A stretch of 17,633 bases of DNA from Deinococcus sp. (GTDB taxonomy: Bacteria; Deinococcota; Deinococci; Deinococcales; Deinococcaceae): positions 1 to 17,633 of the forward strand of contig NZ_JAUNHK010000037.1 of assembly GCF_030523985.1 (NCBI RefSeq), read 5' to 3'. Positions 10,267 to 17,633 of this stretch are shown one piece after another (position 1 is the first letter of the stretch; every line of letters begins with the position of its first letter). Both the position numbers and the translations under genes were made by a program. Under the pieces are notes generated by a model that saw only the letters and a program-made list of their open reading frames with translations, ran no database searches and was not told the DNA's origin.

Positions 10267-10328
10267 ATGAAAGAAACGTCCGCACACCGTCACCCCAAAG
10301 GAAACGTCAATCTCTCACTCTCCAACAC

Positions 10329-10345
10329 GACTCTGTAAGCGAGTC
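10329..10345. promoter_or_regulatory. Inverted repeat in the crtB upstream region, possible operator
   Basis: GACTC (10329-10333) and GAGTC (10341-10345) flank 7 nt. It lies about 27 nt upstream of the TAGACT box of crtB, in the divergent intergenic region. A 5-bp arm can occur by chance, so this is only a candidate. Confidence 0.25.
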
Positions 10346-10371
10346 CGAGGTCTGGGCCTCCCCCTGTCTCT

Positions 10372-10377
10372 TAGACT
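10372..10377 (+). promoter_or_regulatory. Candidate -10 box of crtB-crtI
   Basis: TAGACT is the same hexamer seen before purH and before the histidine kinase. No clear -35 is present. It lies 18 nt before the preferred GTG start. Confidence 0.45.
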
Positions 10378-10395
10378 GGCTTGAGGCCTTTGATT

Positions 10396-11322
10396 GTGAC
10401 TGACCCGCCCCTTTCTCTCCCCGCTGCCGAGTTGCGCCAGCCCCCGGTGGCACAGGCGGTCCGGTACTGCCAGGCCATGACGCGCGAACACAGCAAAACT
10501 TTTTACCTGGGGTCGCAACTGTTCGCGCCGCAGGAGCGGGCCGCTGTCTGGGCCGTGTATGCCGCCTGCCGCAGCGGGGACGACATCGTGGATGAGGGAG
10601 AGGGTGAGGACGCGCAGGAAGCGCTGGGAGCGTGGTGGCACGCCGTCGAAGCGGCTTTTGCGGGCGAGGCGAACGGCTCCCTCTGGCCCGCGCTGGCCTG
10701 GGCGGTGGAGCGTTATCCCGTTCCCCAGTCGGCCTTTGCCGAGTTGCACGAGGGACTGAAAATGGACCTGCGCGGGCACGTCTACCGCGACATAGACGAC
10801 CTGCTGCTGTACTGCCGCCGGGTGGCGGGCGTGGTGGGCTTTATGATTGCGCCCATTTGCGGCTACCGGGGGGGCGAAAGCACGCTGGAACACGCCCTGA
10901 AGCTCGGTCAGGCCATGCAACTGACCAACATCCTGCGCGACGTGGGCGAAGACCTGCGCCGGGGCCGGGTTTATCTGCCCGAGTCGCTGCTGCGCGAGTA
11001 CGGCCTGGGCCGCGCCGACCTGGAACGCTACCAGGCGGGGGAGCCGCTGGGCGACAATTACCGCGCCCTGATGCGGCACCTGACGGGCCTCGCCCGCGAG
11101 TGGTACGCCGCCGGACGCGCCGGGATTCCGCTGCTGCGCGGGCGCGGGCCACTGGCTGTGCTGACTGCCGCCCACGCCTATGAAGGCATTCTGGATGACC
11201 TTCAGCGGGCCGGATTCGATAACTTCAGCCGCCGCGCCCATGTCAGCGGGCGGCAAAAGCTGCTGCTGCTGGCCCGCGCCTGCTGGCAGACACGTCAACA
11301 GGCCGCGCTCATCCGTTCCTGA
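10396..11322 (+). CDS. crtB: Phytoene synthase
   Basis: CrtB condenses two geranylgeranyl diphosphates to phytoene, the first committed carotenoid step. Both Asp-rich, Mg-diphosphate-binding motifs are present: SGDDIVDE (Asp62, Asp63, Asp66) and [10 protein letters not shown] (Asp182, Asp186). The [11 protein letters not shown] segment and the helix YAACRSGDD are also typical of trans-isoprenyl head-to-head synthases. The protein has 308 residues from GTG 10396, which has GAGG 9 nt upstream. TTG 10381 would add five residues and has no ribosome site; an in-frame stop at 10372-10374 rules out anything longer. crtI follows 38 nt later, so they are probably cotranscribed. I recall this gene as DR0862. 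Squalene synthase was considered, but pairing with crtI favours phytoene. Confidence 0.94.
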   Translation: MTDPPLSLPAAELRQPPVAQAVRYCQAMTREHSKTFYLGSQLFAPQERAAVWAVYAACRSGDDIVDEGEGEDAQEALGAWWHAVEAAFAGEANGSLWPALAWAVERYPVPQSAFAELHEGLKMDLRGHVYRDIDDLLLYCRRVAGVVGFMIAPICGYRGGESTLEHALKLGQAMQLTNILRDVGEDLRRGRVYLPESLLREYGLGRADLERYQAGEPLGDNYRALMRHLTGLAREWYAAGRAGIPLLRGRGPLAVLTAAHAYEGILDDLQRAGFDNFSRRAHVSGRQKLLLLARACWQTRQQAALIRS

Positions 11323-11360
11323 CCCTCCACATTTTCCTCGCTTCTTCAGAGGTTTGACCT

Positions 11361-12989
11361 ATGACTGCTGACCCTGCTTCTCACCGCAAAACCGCCCTGA
11401 TCATCGGCTCGGGCTTCGGTGGCCTGTCCCTCGCCATTCGCCTGCAAAGCCTGGGCTTCGACACCACCGTACTGGAACGGCTTGACGCCCCCGGAGGCCG
11501 CGCCTATCAGAAGCGCACACCCGACGGTTACGTGTTCGACATGGGGCCGACGGTCATTACCGTGCCACATTTCATCGAGGAATTGTTCGCACTAGAACCG
11601 GGACGCGCCCACCTCGACGCCCCCGACTACCCAGCCGAGGTGCTGAGCGGCGAGCGCGTCCGCGAGGGTGTGAGCGGCGGCCCGCGCACCAGTGAATACG
11701 TAAAGCTGGTGCCGATTCTGCCGTTTTACCGCATCGTCTTTCACGACGGCAGCTATTTCGACTACGACGGCGACCCCGACAGCACCCGCCGCCAGATTGC
11801 GGCCCTGGCCCCCGAAGACCTGGCGGGCTACGAACGCTTTCACGCCGATGCCGAGGCGATTTTCCGCCGGGGCTTTATCGAACTGGGCTACACCCACTTC
11901 GGCGACGTGCCGACCATGCTGCGCGTGGTGCCCGACCTGCTGAAGCTGGACGCGGTGCGCACGCTGTTTTCGTTTACGTCCAAATATTTCCAGTCCGACA
12001 AGATGCGGCAGGTCTTTTCCTTCGAGACGCTGCTGGTCGGCGGCAATCCGCTGAGCGTGCCCGCCATCTACGCCATGATCCACTTCGTCGAGAAAACCTG
12101 GGGCATCCACTACGCGATGGGCGGCACTGGGGCACTCGTGCGCGGGCTGGTGCAGAAATTCGAGGAACTCGGCGGGCAGATTCGTTACGGGGCCGGGGTG
12201 CAGGAGATTCTGGTGGACGGACGCCTGCCCGGACGGCGCACGGCGCGGGGCGTGCGGCTGGAAACTGGCGAGGAACTGCGGGCCGACCTCGTGGTGAGCA
12301 ACGGCGACTGGGCCAACACCTACCTCAAGCGGGTGCCCAGGGCGGCGCGACTGGTCAACTCTGACCTGCGGGTGCGGGCCGCGCAGCAGAGCATGAGCCT
12401 GCTGGTCGTCTATTTCGGCTTCCGCGACGATGGCGAGGCGCTGCCGCTCAAGCACCACAACATCCTGCTGGGGCCGCGCTACGAAGCACTCCTCACGGAA
12501 ATTTTCGGGAAAAAGGTGCTGGGCGAGGACTTCAGCCAGTACCTGCATGTGCCGACCCTGACCGACCCCGCGCTGGCCCCGGCAGGGCACCACGCCGCCT
12601 ACACGCTGGTGCCCGTGCCGCACAACGGCAGCGGCATCGACTGGGCCACCGAAGGTCAGAAGCTGGCCGAGCGGGCGCTGGCCGACATCGAAGAACGCGG
12701 CCTGATTCCGCGCCTGCGCGAGCGCCTGACCCATTTCGAGTTCGTGACCCCCGACTATTTCGAGGGCACGCTCGACAGTTACCTGGGCAACGCCTTCGGG
12801 CCAGAGCCGCAACTCGTCCAGAGTGCCTTTTTCCGCCCCCACAACCGCAGCGAGGATGTCAGAAACCTGTACCTCGTCGGGGCCGGAGCGCAACCCGGCG
12901 CGGGCACGCCCAGCGTCATGATGTCGGCCAAGATGACGGCACGGCTGATTGCCGACGACTTCGGGATTCACCCGGACATTCGGAAGTAG
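11361..12989 (+). CDS. crtI: Phytoene desaturase (lycopene-forming, CrtI type)
   Basis: CrtI is an FAD enzyme that desaturates phytoene stepwise to lycopene, feeding deinoxanthin synthesis in Deinococcus. The 542 residues start with the dinucleotide-binding fold: IIGSGFGG (Gly16, Gly18, Gly21) followed by [13 protein letters not shown], which holds the acidic ribose-binding Glu. Conserved middle segments are [18 protein letters not shown] and the [15 protein letters not shown] region. The C-terminal bacterial-type signature is [19 protein letters not shown]. It is slightly longer than many CrtI proteins of about 490-510 because of an insertion near residues 90-115 (AEVLSGERV...GGPRTSEY). The ATG follows AGAGG by 9 nt. 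It ends 45 bases before the convergent histidine kinase, across a long hairpin. I recall it as DR0861. Confidence 0.95.
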   Translation: MTADPASHRKTALIIGSGFGGLSLAIRLQSLGFDTTVLERLDAPGGRAYQKRTPDGYVFDMGPTVITVPHFIEELFALEPGRAHLDAPDYPAEVLSGERVREGVSGGPRTSEYVKLVPILPFYRIVFHDGSYFDYDGDPDSTRRQIAALAPEDLAGYERFHADAEAIFRRGFIELGYTHFGDVPTMLRVVPDLLKLDAVRTLFSFTSKYFQSDKMRQVFSFETLLVGGNPLSVPAIYAMIHFVEKTWGIHYAMGGTGALVRGLVQKFEELGGQIRYGAGVQEILVDGRLPGRRTARGVRLETGEELRADLVVSNGDWANTYLKRVPRAARLVNSDLRVRAAQQSMSLLVVYFGFRDDGEALPLKHHNILLGPRYEALLTEIFGKKVLGEDFSQYLHVPTLTDPALAPAGHHAAYTLVPVPHNGSGIDWATEGQKLAERALADIEERGLIPRLRERLTHFEFVTPDYFEGTLDSYLGNAFGPEPQLVQSAFFRPHNRSEDVRNLYLVGAGAQPGAGTPSVMMSAKMTARLIADDFGIHPDIRK

Positions 12990-12994
12990 GCCAT

Positions 12995-13034
12995 GGGCCG
13001 TGGGTTTTGAGCGGCAACCCGCAGCCCACGGCCC
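12995..13034. terminator. Long perfect inverted repeat between convergent genes, probable bidirectional terminator
   Basis: GGGCCGTGGG (12995-13004) is the exact reverse complement of CCCACGGCCC (13025-13034). An inner stem GCGG/CCGC (13011-13014 with 13019-13022) sits inside. It lies exactly between the crtI stop and the stop of the histidine kinase, so it can serve both strands. Neither side has a good T-run, so termination is inferred from position and stem strength. Confidence 0.65.
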
Positions 13035-14198
13035 TCAACTCAGCAGTTCGGCGTAGTCGTCGTCTTCGTCTTCCACGTCCTGCGCGTAGGGCAAGGTCAT
13101 GAAGAACTCGGAACCCTGACCGCGCACCGACTCGACCCAGATGCGCCCGCCGTGCTGCTCAATGGCCATTTTGCAAAAGGCGAGGCCCATGCCCGTGTCG
13201 AAGCGCCCGTGCAGGGTCAGGCGGCTTTGTTCGAAGGCGGCGAACAGGTTGGGAATGTCCTCGGCGGGAATGCCTTCGCCCTCGTCGCGCACACTCAGCA
13301 GCACGTGACTCGGCTGCGGGCGCACGCTGACGGTCAGGCGGCTGCCGCTGAGGCTGTGCTTGAGCGCGTTGCTGATGAGGTTCGCCAGCACCCGGCGTAG
13401 AATTTCGGGGTCGGCGTCCACCGGACTCAGGTCTTTGGCGACCTGCACCGAGAGTTGCCGCTCGCGCAGGCTGCTGCCCACGTCGCCGCACGCCTGCTCG
13501 ATGATTTCCTCGAACATGGGGCTGAACAGGAGTTCGCGGCGCAGGTTCATCTTACCCGCCTGAATCTTGCGAACGTCCAGCATGTTGACCGTCAGGTGCA
13601 GCAGGTGCTGGGATTCGTCGTGGCACAGCCGCAGCAGCTCACGCGACTCGCCCGAAAGCGTCGGGTCGTCCTCGACAATCTGGAGCAGGCCCATCACGGC
13701 GGCAATCGGATTTTTGAGGTCGTGGACCAGCATGTGAACCAACTGGTCGCGCACCTTTTCATCGTGTTCCCAGGTGTCGAGCCGCCCCTGCACCGTGGTC
13801 AAGCGTTCCTGAAGATGCAGCAGTTGCCCGGTGCGGCCCAGCATGTTGCGAATCTGGGCCGCCATCGCCGCTGGTGGGGTGGTGTCGGACATCAGGGCGT
13901 CGGCCCCGACGCTCAGCAGCGCCCCCAGCCCCTGTGAACCGACAGCCAGCCACTGGGTCGCCGCCAGTTCCGAACGCTGACGGAGGATGCTCAGAATTTG
14001 CGGCAGGGGCGTTCCTGTCACCCGGTCGTGCAGCACCACCACCTGCGGCACCTGAACATGGGATTCGCGCAGCAGCCGCTCGCCGTCGACCAGCCAGCGC
14101 ACCTCGGCCTCACGCAATTCCGCTGCCAATGCCGAAGCCTGGGCTGCGTCCGGTGACACGACGAAGATGGTGGGAGGAGAGGAGGCGGCAGGCGGCAT
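13035..14198 (-). CDS. Soluble histidine kinase with an N-terminal degenerate receiver-like domain
   Basis: From ATG 14198 the protein has 387 residues and no membrane segment. Residues 9-125 look like a receiver fold: [17 protein letters not shown] and GADALMSD fall where receivers have the acidic pair, the phospho-Asp and the KP lysine. The lysine is missing and the Asp is displaced, so it is probably unphosphorylated. A coiled linker follows. HisKA has phospho-acceptor His159 in VHDLKNP. The ATPase domain has the N-box LISNALKHS (274-282), G1 DEGEGIP (305-311), F-box LFAAFEQS and G2 TGMGLAFCK (335-343). The last 15 residues are strongly acidic ([10 protein letters not shown]). No response regulator is adjacent, so it is an orphan. 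The TTG at 14267 was rejected. Confidence 0.9.
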   Translation of the reverse strand: MPPAASSPPTIFVVSPDAAQASALAAELREAEVRWLVDGERLLRESHVQVPQVVVLHDRVTGTPLPQILSILRQRSELAATQWLAVGSQGLGALLSVGADALMSDTTPPAAMAAQIRNMLGRTGQLLHLQERLTTVQGRLDTWEHDEKVRDQLVHMLVHDLKNPIAAVMGLLQIVEDDPTLSGESRELLRLCHDESQHLLHLTVNMLDVRKIQAGKMNLRRELLFSPMFEEIIEQACGDVGSSLRERQLSVQVAKDLSPVDADPEILRRVLANLISNALKHSLSGSRLTVSVRPQPSHVLLSVRDEGEGIPAEDIPNLFAAFEQSRLTLHGRFDTGMGLAFCKMAIEQHGGRIWVESVRGQGSEFFMTLPYAQDVEDEDDDYAELLS

Positions 14199-14209
14199 GA
14201 CTTGAATCC

Positions 14210-14215
14210 AGTCTA
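14210..14215 (-). promoter_or_regulatory. Candidate -10 box of the histidine kinase gene
   Basis: TAGACT on the minus strand ends 11 nt before the ATG, which has no Shine-Dalgarno sequence. A start about 7 nt after the box would leave a leader of about 4 nt. Confidence 0.4.
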
Positions 14216-14289
14216 GCCTCCCGGCGACGCGCCTTTCTGTCTGCCCTCTGAAAGGAACGCTAGTCAACTTTTAACGGAGACCGACCTGT

Positions 14290-15045
14290 TCAGGAAGCGG
14301 CGCGGGCCAGCAGCAGCGGGGCCAGTCCCAGCAGTTGCAGCCCCAGCGCGGGCAGCAGCGCCAGCAGACCGACCCAGACGGCACGCGGCGTCAGCCCGCG
14401 CAGCGCCCGCGCCGCCAGCACGCACTGCGCCACCGTGCCCAGCAGACTTGCCGCGATCAGGGCCAGGGCCGCCGGGGTCTGGGCTGCCGCTGCCAGGGCC
14501 GCCCGTTGCAGCAGCAGAGGCTGTCCCTGCGCCGCTGCCACCTGTCCCGCGTCCAGCGCCCAGGCCGCCGCCGGGGTCAGGAAAACCAGCGCCAGAACGA
14601 GGACATTGAGGAGAATCGGCAGGGTAAAGGTGGCCGCGAAGACCTGGGCGACTGGGACGGCAGCTGCGGGCGACGCCGCCGTTCTGGTCGCCAGCCGCCC
14701 CAGGCCCCACATGACGCCGAACGTCAATACCGTCAGAAAGACGTTGCCGAACGCGTTCCCCACATGGGTGAGCAGCGGCGGAGTGAACTGTGCGGCCTGC
14801 CCCCCGGCCCGCGCCGCCTCGGCCGCCAGATTGACGCCGGGGCGCAGCAGCAGCGCGTAGCTCAGGCCCGACAGCAGGGCCGCGAGCGCCACCGCAGGCC
14901 AGTAGTGCCAAGGCGGCACACCCGAGGCCGCCACCGCCGCGCCGAACGGCCCAGGCCGGGAAAGCACTTCGGCGGCAAGGGGCGCTTCGGGAGCGGGGGG
15001 TGGCGTGGGCCGCGAACGTGTGCGCGAGGACGAAGAAGCGGGCAT
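14290..15045 (-). CDS. Polytopic membrane protein, function unknown (Yip1-like topology)
   Basis: The 251-residue protein has a Ser/Arg/Pro-rich cytoplasmic N-terminus (1-45) and about five membrane helices. These lie near residues 48-66, 98-115, 133-155, 188-214 and 221-246. It is extremely rich in Ala and Leu. No catalytic or transporter motif stands out. The topology and size resemble the YIP1 family, but that is a guess by layout, not by motif. The ATG at 15045 is preceded by TAGAGT and 6 nt, with no ribosome site, so a leaderless transcript is likely. It follows the CPBP protease gene on the same strand after 39 nt, so a joint role in the membrane is possible. Confidence 0.75.
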   Translation of the reverse strand: MPASSSSRTRSRPTPPPAPEAPLAAEVLSRPGPFGAAVAASGVPPWHYWPAVALAALLSGLSYALLLRPGVNLAAEAARAGGQAAQFTPPLLTHVGNAFGNVFLTVLTFGVMWGLGRLATRTAASPAAAVPVAQVFAATFTLPILLNVLVLALVFLTPAAAWALDAGQVAAAQGQPLLLQRAALAAAAQTPAALALIAASLLGTVAQCVLAARALRGLTPRAVWVGLLALLPALGLQLLGLAPLLLARAAS

Positions 15046-15051
15046 GGCCGG

Positions 15052-15057
15052 ACTCTA
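15052..15057 (-). promoter_or_regulatory. -10 box of a predicted leaderless promoter for the gene at 15045
   Basis: On the minus strand TAGAGT is followed by CCGGCC (6 nt) and ATG. No Shine-Dalgarno sequence lies before the codon, and the box falls in the short gap after the protease stop. Confidence 0.5.
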
Positions 15058-15084
15058 GAGCATGCGGCAGAAACCGGGCCGCCC

Positions 15085-16101
15085 TCAGGGAACGATGTTC
15101 GGCTTGCCCAGCAAGAGTTGCTGCACGGCAGGAAAGGTCAGCAGCGCCTGGGTCACCCCAAACAGCACGATGACCACGTAAGGCAGGCTCAGCCATGGAC
15201 CGGGCGCGGCACGTTCGCGGGGGTCGGGGCGCGGGGTCAGCCACAGGTGCAAGACCGTCAGCACCGCCGCGCCGAACAGCAGGGCCACCAGCGCGGCGGG
15301 TAGCCGCATCGCTCCCGCGTTCAACAGTTCGGCGGTCTGGTTCGTGGTGCTCGGCAGACGGTCGAGCAGGAAAAGTCCCAGGCCGACGGCCAACGTGTTG
15401 TTCAGTGCGTGGACGATGACCGCGTCCCACAGGCTGCCCGAGTGCTGCACCAGCCGGGCCATCGCGTAGGCCAGCGGCACGATCCCGGCGATGCTCACGG
15501 GTGCGCCGTGGGCCAGCGCGAAAGCCACTGTGGTCGCCACAGCCGCCACGCCGAAACCTGCCGCCCGCTCCTGACCGCGCAGCATCAACCCGCGAAAGGC
15601 GATTTCCTCGACGACCGGAATCAGCAGCCCTGCCGTCAGCACCAGCGGCACGATGTCCCAGCCCTCCGAGCGAAACTGCGGCGCAGCGTCGGCACTGCTG
15701 GGAAACAGCAGGACATACGCCAGCGCAAACGCCCTGGACGTCAGAAACGCCAGCACGAACACCCCCAGCGCCAGACCCCAGGACGGTGGAGTGCGCCAGC
15801 GAGTATCGGCAAAGAGGGCCTGCAACGTGGGCCGAAAGGCCAGGAACGCCACCAGCACCGTCACGCCGAAGGTGACGAGCAGGGAGAGGCCCAGCGGCAA
15901 GCCCAGCCCCACACGCAGCGGTTTGCCGTCAACCGTCACCCAGATTCCGGCGCAGAAGGCCGATACCAGCAACTGGGTGGCGAGCAGGCCCAGGGCCGCA
16001 CGGTTGCCTTGCAAGGCGCTGACCTGCGGCTCCTGGGCCGGGGTCGAGACGGGCGTACCGGGCAGCGGCTCAGGGGCAGGCGAGGGGGGCGGCACAGTCA
16101 T
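15085..16101 (-). CDS. CPBP (CAAX-type) intramembrane metalloprotease
   Basis: The 338-residue protein has a Pro-rich N-terminus (1-30) and about eight membrane helices. All three ABI/CPBP active-site motifs are present: EEIAFRG with Glu165-Glu166 and Arg170, FALAH with Phe194 and His198, and VHALNN with His231 and Asn235. Family members include Rce1-type prenyl-protein proteases and bacterial proteins linked to bacteriocin immunity or regulated membrane proteolysis; the substrate here is unknown. Bacteriocin genes are absent, so immunity is not suggested. The ATG at 16101 was chosen because TACCCT lies 7 nt upstream. The unidentified membrane protein at 14290-15045 follows and could be a partner or substrate, which is inference. 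Confidence 0.92.
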   Translation of the reverse strand: MTVPPPSPAPEPLPGTPVSTPAQEPQVSALQGNRAALGLLATQLLVSAFCAGIWVTVDGKPLRVGLGLPLGLSLLVTFGVTVLVAFLAFRPTLQALFADTRWRTPPSWGLALGVFVLAFLTSRAFALAYVLLFPSSADAAPQFRSEGWDIVPLVLTAGLLIPVVEEIAFRGLMLRGQERAAGFGVAAVATTVAFALAHGAPVSIAGIVPLAYAMARLVQHSGSLWDAVIVHALNNTLAVGLGLFLLDRLPSTTNQTAELLNAGAMRLPAALVALLFGAAVLTVLHLWLTPRPDPRERAAPGPWLSLPYVVIVLFGVTQALLTFPAVQQLLLGKPNIVP

Positions 16102-16108
16102 TGGCGAC

Positions 16109-16114
16109 AGGGTA
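16109..16114 (-). promoter_or_regulatory. -10 box of a predicted leaderless promoter for the CPBP protease gene
   Basis: On the minus strand TACCCT is followed by 7 nt (GTCGCCA) and ATG, the same arrangement as the Fur-family gene. There is no ribosome-binding site. Confidence 0.55.
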
Positions 16115-16137
16115 GCGTGCCCCCGCCGCGTTCCGGG

Positions 16138-16632
16138 TCAGGTCACCCGGAGCGGAGCCAGAATCGCGTATTTGCGGCGCAGCGCCTCCAGATGCTCGGT
16201 CAGGGCGGGGCGCTGCTCCTGGGAAACCAGGGCCAAAAGTGCGCGTTCCAGGTGCGTAAACTGCGCGGGCAACACCGCGCCGTAGGGCTGCCCAGCACAG
16301 GCCGCCGCCGAACGCAGCAGTTCCTCGCTGCCCAGCCCGACCACCTGCTGCGTGCGGTTCAAGAGTTCCGTCCACAGCAATTCCTGCATGAGTTGCTGCT
16401 CGGCATCCACCGAAATCACCCGCAGCAAAGCCCAGCCGTGTTCCAGCGACTTTTGCCCCAGCGAGAGGCAAATGGAAACGGGGAGGTCGAGCTTCCCGGC
16501 CACTTCTTCCAGGGTGCGCCGACCATCGCAGAGCTTCAGCAGGCGGCGACACCAGTAACAAGGCACCTGGAGACCGGAGACCGGCTCGATCACACTGGAC
16601 GCGACGACAAGGGTGGTAGAAGCAGAGAGCAT
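16138..16632 (-). CDS. Uncharacterised protein with a PqqD-like N-terminal segment
   Basis: From the ATG at 16632 the protein has 164 residues. That start has AGGAGG 10 nt upstream; the longer GTG and ATG starts at 16719 and 16704 lack one. Residues 23-51 read PCYWCRRLLKLCDGRRTLEEVAGKL in essence. The LL-x-L-x-DG-x-RT-x-EE pattern is typical of small winged-helix PqqD-like or peptide-chaperone domains, and three cysteines (25, 28, 35) stand in it. The rest is helical (LMQELLWTELLNRT, HLERALLALVSQEQRPALTEHLEALRRKY) without known motifs. No radical-SAM or peptide-precursor gene is nearby to support a RiPP role, so function is open. It is divergent from the exonuclease gene at 16862. The stop is 36 nt upstream of the protease gene. 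Confidence 0.7.
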   Translation of the reverse strand: MLSASTTLVVASSVIEPVSGLQVPCYWCRRLLKLCDGRRTLEEVAGKLDLPVSICLSLGQKSLEHGWALLRVISVDAEQQLMQELLWTELLNRTQQVVGLGSEELLRSAAACAGQPYGAVLPAQFTHLERALLALVSQEQRPALTEHLEALRRKYAILAPLRVT

Positions 16633-16861
16633 GAACGGGATTCCTCCTGCGCGGGGGAACAGGGCGAAAAGAACTGAGAGACGCAGCAGCGCCTCGGCCC
16701 CCATCAACGTAGTGGACACCCTCTGACACGGCGCTTACCCGGCAAAAGGGCAAACCGCGCCCGCCCGGTGGGCTTCGTCGTGGTTTCCGGGGCCTGCCCC
16801 ACCCCCATCTGGGGGCAGAAACCTCTGATTGTGGGGAGCGGAACGGGTTAGGCTGCTCGGC
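16633..16861. other. Divergent intergenic region with a short G-C hairpin
   Basis: This gap separates the minus-strand PqqD-like gene from the plus-strand exonuclease. CCCCC (16802-16806) and GGGGG (16811-16815) form a hairpin over ATCT, with a competing TGCCCC arm just upstream (16795-16800). The leaderless box of the exonuclease gene is at 16849-16854. No small gene with a ribosome site was recognised. Confidence 0.5.
16849..16854 (+). promoter_or_regulatory. -10 box of a predicted leaderless promoter for the exonuclease gene
   Basis: TAGGCT is followed by 7 nt (GCTCGGC) and the GTG at 16862, with no Shine-Dalgarno sequence. The spacing selects this GTG over the upstream TTG at 16829. Confidence 0.5.
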
Positions 16862-17458
16862 GTGGCACAGCAGGCAGCATCTTTGAGACAGGCAAGCCAG
16901 CGGGCAGAAGACTGGCCGCTCGACGTGGTCGTCTTCGACCTGGAAACGACGGGCCTCTCCCCCGCCAAGGACGGCATCGTCGAAATCGGGGCGCTGCGGA
17001 TCGTCGGCGGGCAACTCGACGAAACCCTCAAGTTCGAAACCCTGGTGCGCCCAACCGACGCCGAGGGCCGCATTCTCCCGATTCACTGGCGTGCCCAGCA
17101 GGTTCACGGCATCAGCGACCAGATGGTGCAGTCGGCCCCCACCATCGCGCAGGTGCTTCCCGAATTTCTGGACTTCGTGGGCGACTCGGCGGTGGTGGCG
17201 CACAACATCGGGTTCGACGGGGGATTCATGCGGGCCAACGCTGCCCGCCTGGGCCTGAACTGGCGACCCGCCGCCGAACTCTGCACCGTGCAGCTTTCGC
17301 GCCGCACCTTTCCCGGCGAGCGGGCACACAACCTGACCGTGGTGGCCGAGCGCCTGGGCCTGACCTTCGCCCCCGGCGGACGCCACCGCAGTTTCGGGGA
17401 CGTGCAGGTGACCGCGCAGGCCTACTTGCGAATGACCGAGCGGCTGCGCCAGGGTTAA
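16862..17458 (+). CDS. dnaQ: DnaQ-like DEDDh 3'-5' exonuclease
   Basis: The 198-residue protein is a DEDDh exonuclease related to the DNA polymerase III epsilon (proofreading) subunit. ExoI is VFDLETTGL with Asp26 and Glu28. ExoII is [10 protein letters not shown] with Asp119. ExoIII is HRSFGD with His175 and Asp180, giving the full two-metal active site. It has no long C-terminal polymerase-binding extension, so it may be a stand-alone repair nuclease instead of the replicative subunit. I recall the corresponding D. radiodurans gene as DR0856, annotated as epsilon subunit. The GTG start is chosen from the TAGGCT box 7 nt upstream; the TTG at 16829 would add 11 residues with no ribosome site. 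No partner gene adjoins it. Confidence 0.9.
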   Translation: MAQQAASLRQASQRAEDWPLDVVVFDLETTGLSPAKDGIVEIGALRIVGGQLDETLKFETLVRPTDAEGRILPIHWRAQQVHGISDQMVQSAPTIAQVLPEFLDFVGDSAVVAHNIGFDGGFMRANAARLGLNWRPAAELCTVQLSRRTFPGERAHNLTVVAERLGLTFAPGGRHRSFGDVQVTAQAYLRMTERLRQG

Positions 17459-17551
17459 GTACATCGCACCTCACACTTCGCATTCCCGGTTCGACGTGCT
17501 CCTTTCAATACTCGGTTCGCCCGGTTCATCTCAAGATGAGCTTCGACCTCC

Positions 17552-17633
<82 letters not shown>

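Noticed and set aside
11592..12971. 459-codon minus-strand frame inside crtI
   Set aside because: Antisense of a gene with clear FAD and CrtI signatures; composition is that of a complement-strand shadow.
14199..14267. TTG start extending the histidine kinase to 410 residues
   Set aside because: No ribosome-binding site, and a TAGACT box lies inside the extension; the ATG at 14198 is better placed.
14264..15430. 388-codon minus-strand frame overlapping the two membrane-protein genes
   Set aside because: Gly/Arg/Ala-rich out-of-frame translation; the overlapping frames encode coherent membrane helices and CPBP motifs.
16633..16719. GTG or ATG starts extending the PqqD-like protein upstream
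   Set aside because: Only the ATG at 16632 has an AGGAGG site at suitable distance; the extension encodes no recognised motif.

Overview
The window is about 17.6 kb of GC-rich bacterial chromosome. Gene order and protein content match the carotenoid region of Deinococcus radiodurans chromosome I. From memory this is roughly DR_0855 to DR_0875, with crtI = DR0861, crtB = DR0862 and the Fur homologue = DR0865. The organism call is recognition plus inference; no search was run. Supporting signs are a crtB-crtI pair with Deinococcus-type sequences, an atypical FolD, and many TAnnnT -10 boxes placed 6-7 nt before start codons, as in the leaderless genes reported for Deinococcus. The region is mainly housekeeping and pigment biosynthesis. 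There is no prophage, IS element, CRISPR array or defence island.

Layout. 1-222: C-terminal end of a probable M1-family metallopeptidase. 232-675 (-): small secreted, barrel-like protein. 740-816 (-): a lone tRNA-Ile(GAT) with its own consensus promoter and terminator. 927-3521 (+): promoter, SAM-I riboswitch, metY and metX, a complete SAM-repressible homocysteine-forming unit. 3581-4138 (+): uncharacterised helical protein. 4214-6838 (+): promoter, ZTP (pfl) riboswitch with a terminator-like platform, purH and folD, a one-carbon/purine unit. 6845-8605 (-): Fur-family regulator followed by a membrane GT2 glycosyltransferase. 8697-10213 (-): two coupled envelope proteins of YqjE/holin-like and DUF3618-like type. 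10396-12989 (+): crtB and crtI, the first two committed carotenoid steps. 13035-14198 (-): orphan soluble histidine kinase with a degenerate receiver-like domain. 14290-16101 (-): polytopic membrane protein and CPBP (CAAX-type) intramembrane protease. 16138-16632 (-): unknown protein with a PqqD-like N-terminal segment. 16862-17458 (+): DnaQ-like DEDDh exonuclease. 17552-17633 (-): 3' end of an unidentified gene.

How the genes work together. The two riboswitch units form coherent circuits. S-adenosylmethionine should shut off metY-metX. ZTP, which rises when 10-formyl-tetrahydrofolate is short, should raise purH (which consumes AICAR and 10-formyl-THF) and folD (which helps make that folate). 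CrtB and CrtI convert geranylgeranyl diphosphate to phytoene and then lycopene for deinoxanthin. The remaining genes look like independent envelope, regulatory and repair functions, several apparently expressed from leaderless promoters.

The most useful second looks are the two riboswitches and the purH expression platform, the cluster of leaderless starts, FolD with glutamate at the usual catalytic glutamine, and the kinase with a dead receiver-like domain. I found no clearly new multi-gene system.
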